The position numbers were made by a program, and so were the translations under genes. Source: Candidatus Methylomirabilota bacterium (GTDB lineage: Bacteria; Methylomirabilota; Methylomirabilia; Methylomirabilales; 2-02-FULL-66-22). Taken from it: a stretch of 14,999 bases of DNA. Below are positions 13,614 through 14,999 of the stretch, one piece after another. Location of the stretch: assembly GCA_016209725.1 (NCBI GenBank), contig JACQVO010000150.1:1-14999 (forward strand), written 5' to 3'. The notes beneath the pieces are model-generated. The model made no database searches, was not told the origin of the DNA, and saw only the letters and a program-made list of their open reading frames with translations. Position 1 is the stretch's first letter. Each line of letters starts with the position of its first letter.

Positions 13614-14597
13614 ATGCGGCCCCCGATGGCAGGCGTCCTCCCGGCCGCCGCGGCGGCCGCGACCGGCATCCTGGTCGGAGCGGCCATCGTGGCCACCCGA
13701 TTCGTCATCCACCAGACCGGTCCCGCCTCGCCGTCGCTCCTCCGCTACCTCACGCTCCCTCTGCTCACGATGCTTCTGGCGGCAGGCCTCGGCCACGAAC
13801 GGCTGACTCTGGCGAAGGCGCTTGGCGTTCTGTCGACCATCGCGGGTGTGGGCTTCGCGCGCGGGGAGAAGGCGGCTCAGCAGGGCAGTCTACCCCACCA
13901 ATGGATCGGCGAGCTGGCCGTGTTCTTCATCGGACTCAGCAGCGGCATCGGGTACTATCTCTGGCTGTGGGCGCTGGGCCAAACGACGCCCACGCGCGTT
14001 ACGGTGTTCCTGGCAGTCAGCCCTGTGACGGCCACCGGGCTGGGTGCCGCGTTCCTGGCGGAAACGATCTCGCTGATGTTGTTGCTTGGACTCGCCTGCG
14101 TAGCCCTTGGCCTGTGGCTGGCTCACCGGCAAGACCCTGCGGCTCCCCAGGGGCGGCGGCATACCCCGGATCGGGCCCCCCGCCAAGATTCCTTGAACGC
14201 GGAGAGCGCGGTTGAACCGCAAAGCACCTATCTGCCGTGTTGGCACAGGCAGGCGCGACGGGCGCAACTGAACTCTCTGTATCCCAGACGCGCCAAAGAA
14301 GATTCGCAGGGCCTGGGGTTGTTCGTGCGATCGCTGGTGGGGCTGGATCGGGAGGCCGCCAAAGAGGCGCTGGCCGGGTTTCTGACGGGCAAGACGCTGG
14401 GCGCAAACCAAATCGAGTTCGTGAACCCGATCGTCAACCACCTGACAGATCACGGCGTGATGAACGCATCACTGCTCTACGAATCCCCATTCACCGACAT
14501 CACGCCGCAGGGACCTGACGGCCTTTTCACCTCGGCGCAGGTAGACGAGTTGTTGGTGGTGCTTCAATGGGTCAGGGCAACGGCACTTGCGGCCTGA
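13614..14597 (+). CDS. Shortened EamA-type exporter reading into an HsdR C-terminal remnant
   Basis: The first ~190 residues are EamA/DMT-transporter-like: helix MAGVLPAAAAAATGILVGAA, then GPASPSLLRYL joined directly to TLPLLTMLLAAGLGHERLTL and KALGVLSTIAGVGFARGEKA; then HQWIGELAVF joined directly to FIGLSSGIGYYLWLWALGQT and TPTRVTVFLAVSPVTATGLG. EamA proteins usually have 10 helices in about 300 residues; here about 6 remain. One block of roughly 60 residues seems missing from each half, both in frame. The second junction sits on CTGGCCGTGTTC. After LWLAHRQ comes a Gln/Arg/Pro-rich stretch, and from about 14307 the same frame encodes the end of HsdR. ATG 13614 (or GTG 13611) fits the first helix; TTG 13572 is possible. 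There is no clear Shine-Dalgarno site. It is probably non-functional or a minimal transporter. Confidence 0.65.
   Translation: MRPPMAGVLPAAAAAATGILVGAAIVATRFVIHQTGPASPSLLRYLTLPLLTMLLAAGLGHERLTLAKALGVLSTIAGVGFARGEKAAQQGSLPHQWIGELAVFFIGLSSGIGYYLWLWALGQTTPTRVTVFLAVSPVTATGLGAAFLAETISLMLLLGLACVALGLWLAHRQDPAAPQGRRHTPDRAPRQDSLNAESAVEPQSTYLPCWHRQARRAQLNSLYPRRAKEDSQGLGLFVRSLVGLDREAAKEALAGFLTGKTLGANQIEFVNPIVNHLTDHGVMNASLLYESPFTDITPQGPDGLFTSAQVDELLVVLQWVRATALAA
14307..14597 (+). pseudogene. HsdR (type I restriction) C-terminal fragment, EcoEI-type
   Basis: The sequence QGLGLFVRSLVGLDREAAKE, then ALAGFLTGKTLGANQIEFVN, PIVNHLTDHGVMNASLLYES, PFTDITPQGPDGLFTSAQVD and ELLVVLQWVRATALAA closely follows the conserved C-terminal domain of EcoEI-type HsdR. 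The helicase and nuclease parts, about 700-900 residues, are absent, as are HsdM and HsdS. It is joined in frame to the EamA-type reading frame upstream. It has no start of its own and is a relic of a type I restriction system. Confidence 0.82.
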
Positions 14598-14607
14598 AAG
14601 CCGATAG

Positions 14608-14754
14608 TCGTCGTCATCGCGGATGGGGGACGCCCGGTATTGCGTAAAGCGCATCCTGTGTAAGTATGGCTACCCACCGGACCAGCAGGAGAAGGCGACC
14701 CAGACAGTAATCCAGCAGGCAGAGGTTCTCTCGGAGGCGTGGGCGGCCACGTAA
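14608..14754 (+). pseudogene. HsdR C-terminal tail fragment, DUF3387-type
   Basis: After an in-frame TAG (14605), the frame reads ARYCVKRILCKYGYPPDQQE, then KATQTVIQQAEVLSEAWAAT and TAA (14752-14754). The RIL.KYGYPPD..E.AT.TV..QAE.L.E.W signature is the extreme C-terminus of HsdR proteins ending in the DUF3387 region, a different subfamily from the fragment just upstream. Only about 45 residues survive. ATG 14623 is the sole in-frame start and has no good ribosome-binding site. Confidence 0.75.
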
Positions 14755-14762
14755 CAGCCTAC

Positions 14763-14866
14763 GCGAGGGTTCCAGGTTCTACCGCATTCGGCTGTGGCTG
14801 ATGCGGGAACCGCGAGACTGCACCCGCCCATCCGTCCAGCAACTTGCTGGCTACGCCTACCCTCGC
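14763..14866. ncRNA. Candidate structured RNA (three-way junction)
   Basis: GCGAGGGT (14763-14770) pairs perfectly with ACCCTCGC (14859-14866) and encloses two hairpins. The first is GGTTC+CCGCAT (14775-14787, 2-nt bulge TA) with ATGCGG+GAACC (14801-14811), 11 pairs around a 13-nt loop. The second is CCAGC/GCTGG (14836-14840/14846-14850), loop AACTT. No known RNA family is recognised, and neither strand can be preferred. It may be a chance fold in GC-rich DNA. Confidence 0.3.
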
Positions 14867-14969
14867 ATAACCCGCAGAATATCCAGCAAGAGTTGTCGAA
14901 AGGGTAAAAGGCTCGGAGGGGATCTCCGGGCCTCTTGCTTTGCAGGGCAGGGCGTTCGGGAAGCACCTG

Positions 14970-14983
14970 CACCCGGTTGGGTG
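14970..14983. other. Short hairpin near the right edge
   Basis: CACCC (14970-14974), loop GGTT, GGGTG (14979-14983). It is isolated; no U-tract follows. The rest of 14867-14999 shows no gene. Confidence 0.25.
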
Positions 14984-14999
14984 TCGGCGCGGAATACGA

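Noticed and set aside
12555..13796. Minus-strand open frame of 413 codons
   Set aside because: Exactly antisense to the well-supported MarR-GNAT gene and the start of the EamA frame; composition is a codon shadow.
1..14999. tRNA, rRNA, CRISPR arrays, strong rho-independent terminators
   Set aside because: No cloverleaf, rRNA core, regular direct-repeat array or hairpin followed by a U-tract was seen on either strand.

Overview
This is a GC-rich window from a bacterium. Several genes encode lipobox-type lipoproteins, and one encodes a glycine-zipper envelope protein, which points to a Gram-negative. The gene style (two-component regulators with AraC-type output, PilZ proteins, MarR-GNAT fusions, short lipoproteins) resembles uncultivated soil or sediment lineages such as Methylomirabilota/Rokubacteria or deltaproteobacterial relatives. 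That placement is an impression, not a measurement. I see no tRNA, rRNA, CRISPR array or intact transposase.

Layout. (1) 1-921: a 5'-truncated PLP-dependent cysteine-synthase-family gene. (2) 922-1656: a gene-free stretch with a good sigma70-type promoter and several hairpins, leading into a same-strand cluster at 1657-3747: two PilZ (c-di-GMP receptor) proteins, a small lipoprotein and a glycine-zipper lipoprotein. The cluster looks like a c-di-GMP and cell-envelope unit. (3) 3748-5477: an unusual low-gene region. It has one arginine-rich protein with three zinc-knuckle-like motifs on the minus strand, two micro-ORFs with near-identical Shine-Dalgarno/start contexts on the plus strand, and a second copy of the promoter seen at 1254-1282. 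(4) 5538-6187: a response regulator whose AraC-type output domain is truncated and out of frame. (5) 6284-7159: a papain-like (C1) peptidase without a signal peptide, convergent with a small lipoprotein (7225-7689) that has its own promoter and putative operator.

(6) 7885-9858, minus strand: a cyclic-nucleotide-binding domain fused to an SLC13/DASS-type permease. It is broken by two frameshifts of opposite sign. (7) 9972-10898: a 3-hydroxyisobutyrate-dehydrogenase-family oxidoreductase. (8) 11143-12009: an uncharacterised exported protein. (9) 12070-12635: a divergent intergenic region with a 150-bp MITE-like element (27-bp imperfect terminal inverted repeats) and a MarR-type palindromic operator. 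(10) 12636-13568: a MarR-GNAT fusion regulator/acetyltransferase, followed by an EamA-type exporter reading frame that appears to have lost a block from each half. That frame runs without a stop into the C-terminal remnant of a type I restriction HsdR subunit. A second HsdR C-terminal tail of another subfamily follows at 14608-14754, then a possible structured RNA at 14763-14866.

The recurring theme is gene decay by internal deletion and frameshift: the response regulator, the permease, EamA and the two HsdR scraps. Genuine genome erosion and assembly or consensus error would look alike here, and only read-level evidence separates them. The most unexplained material is the zinc-knuckle protein with its micro-ORFs, the duplicated promoter with long structured leaders, and the candidate RNA near the right edge.
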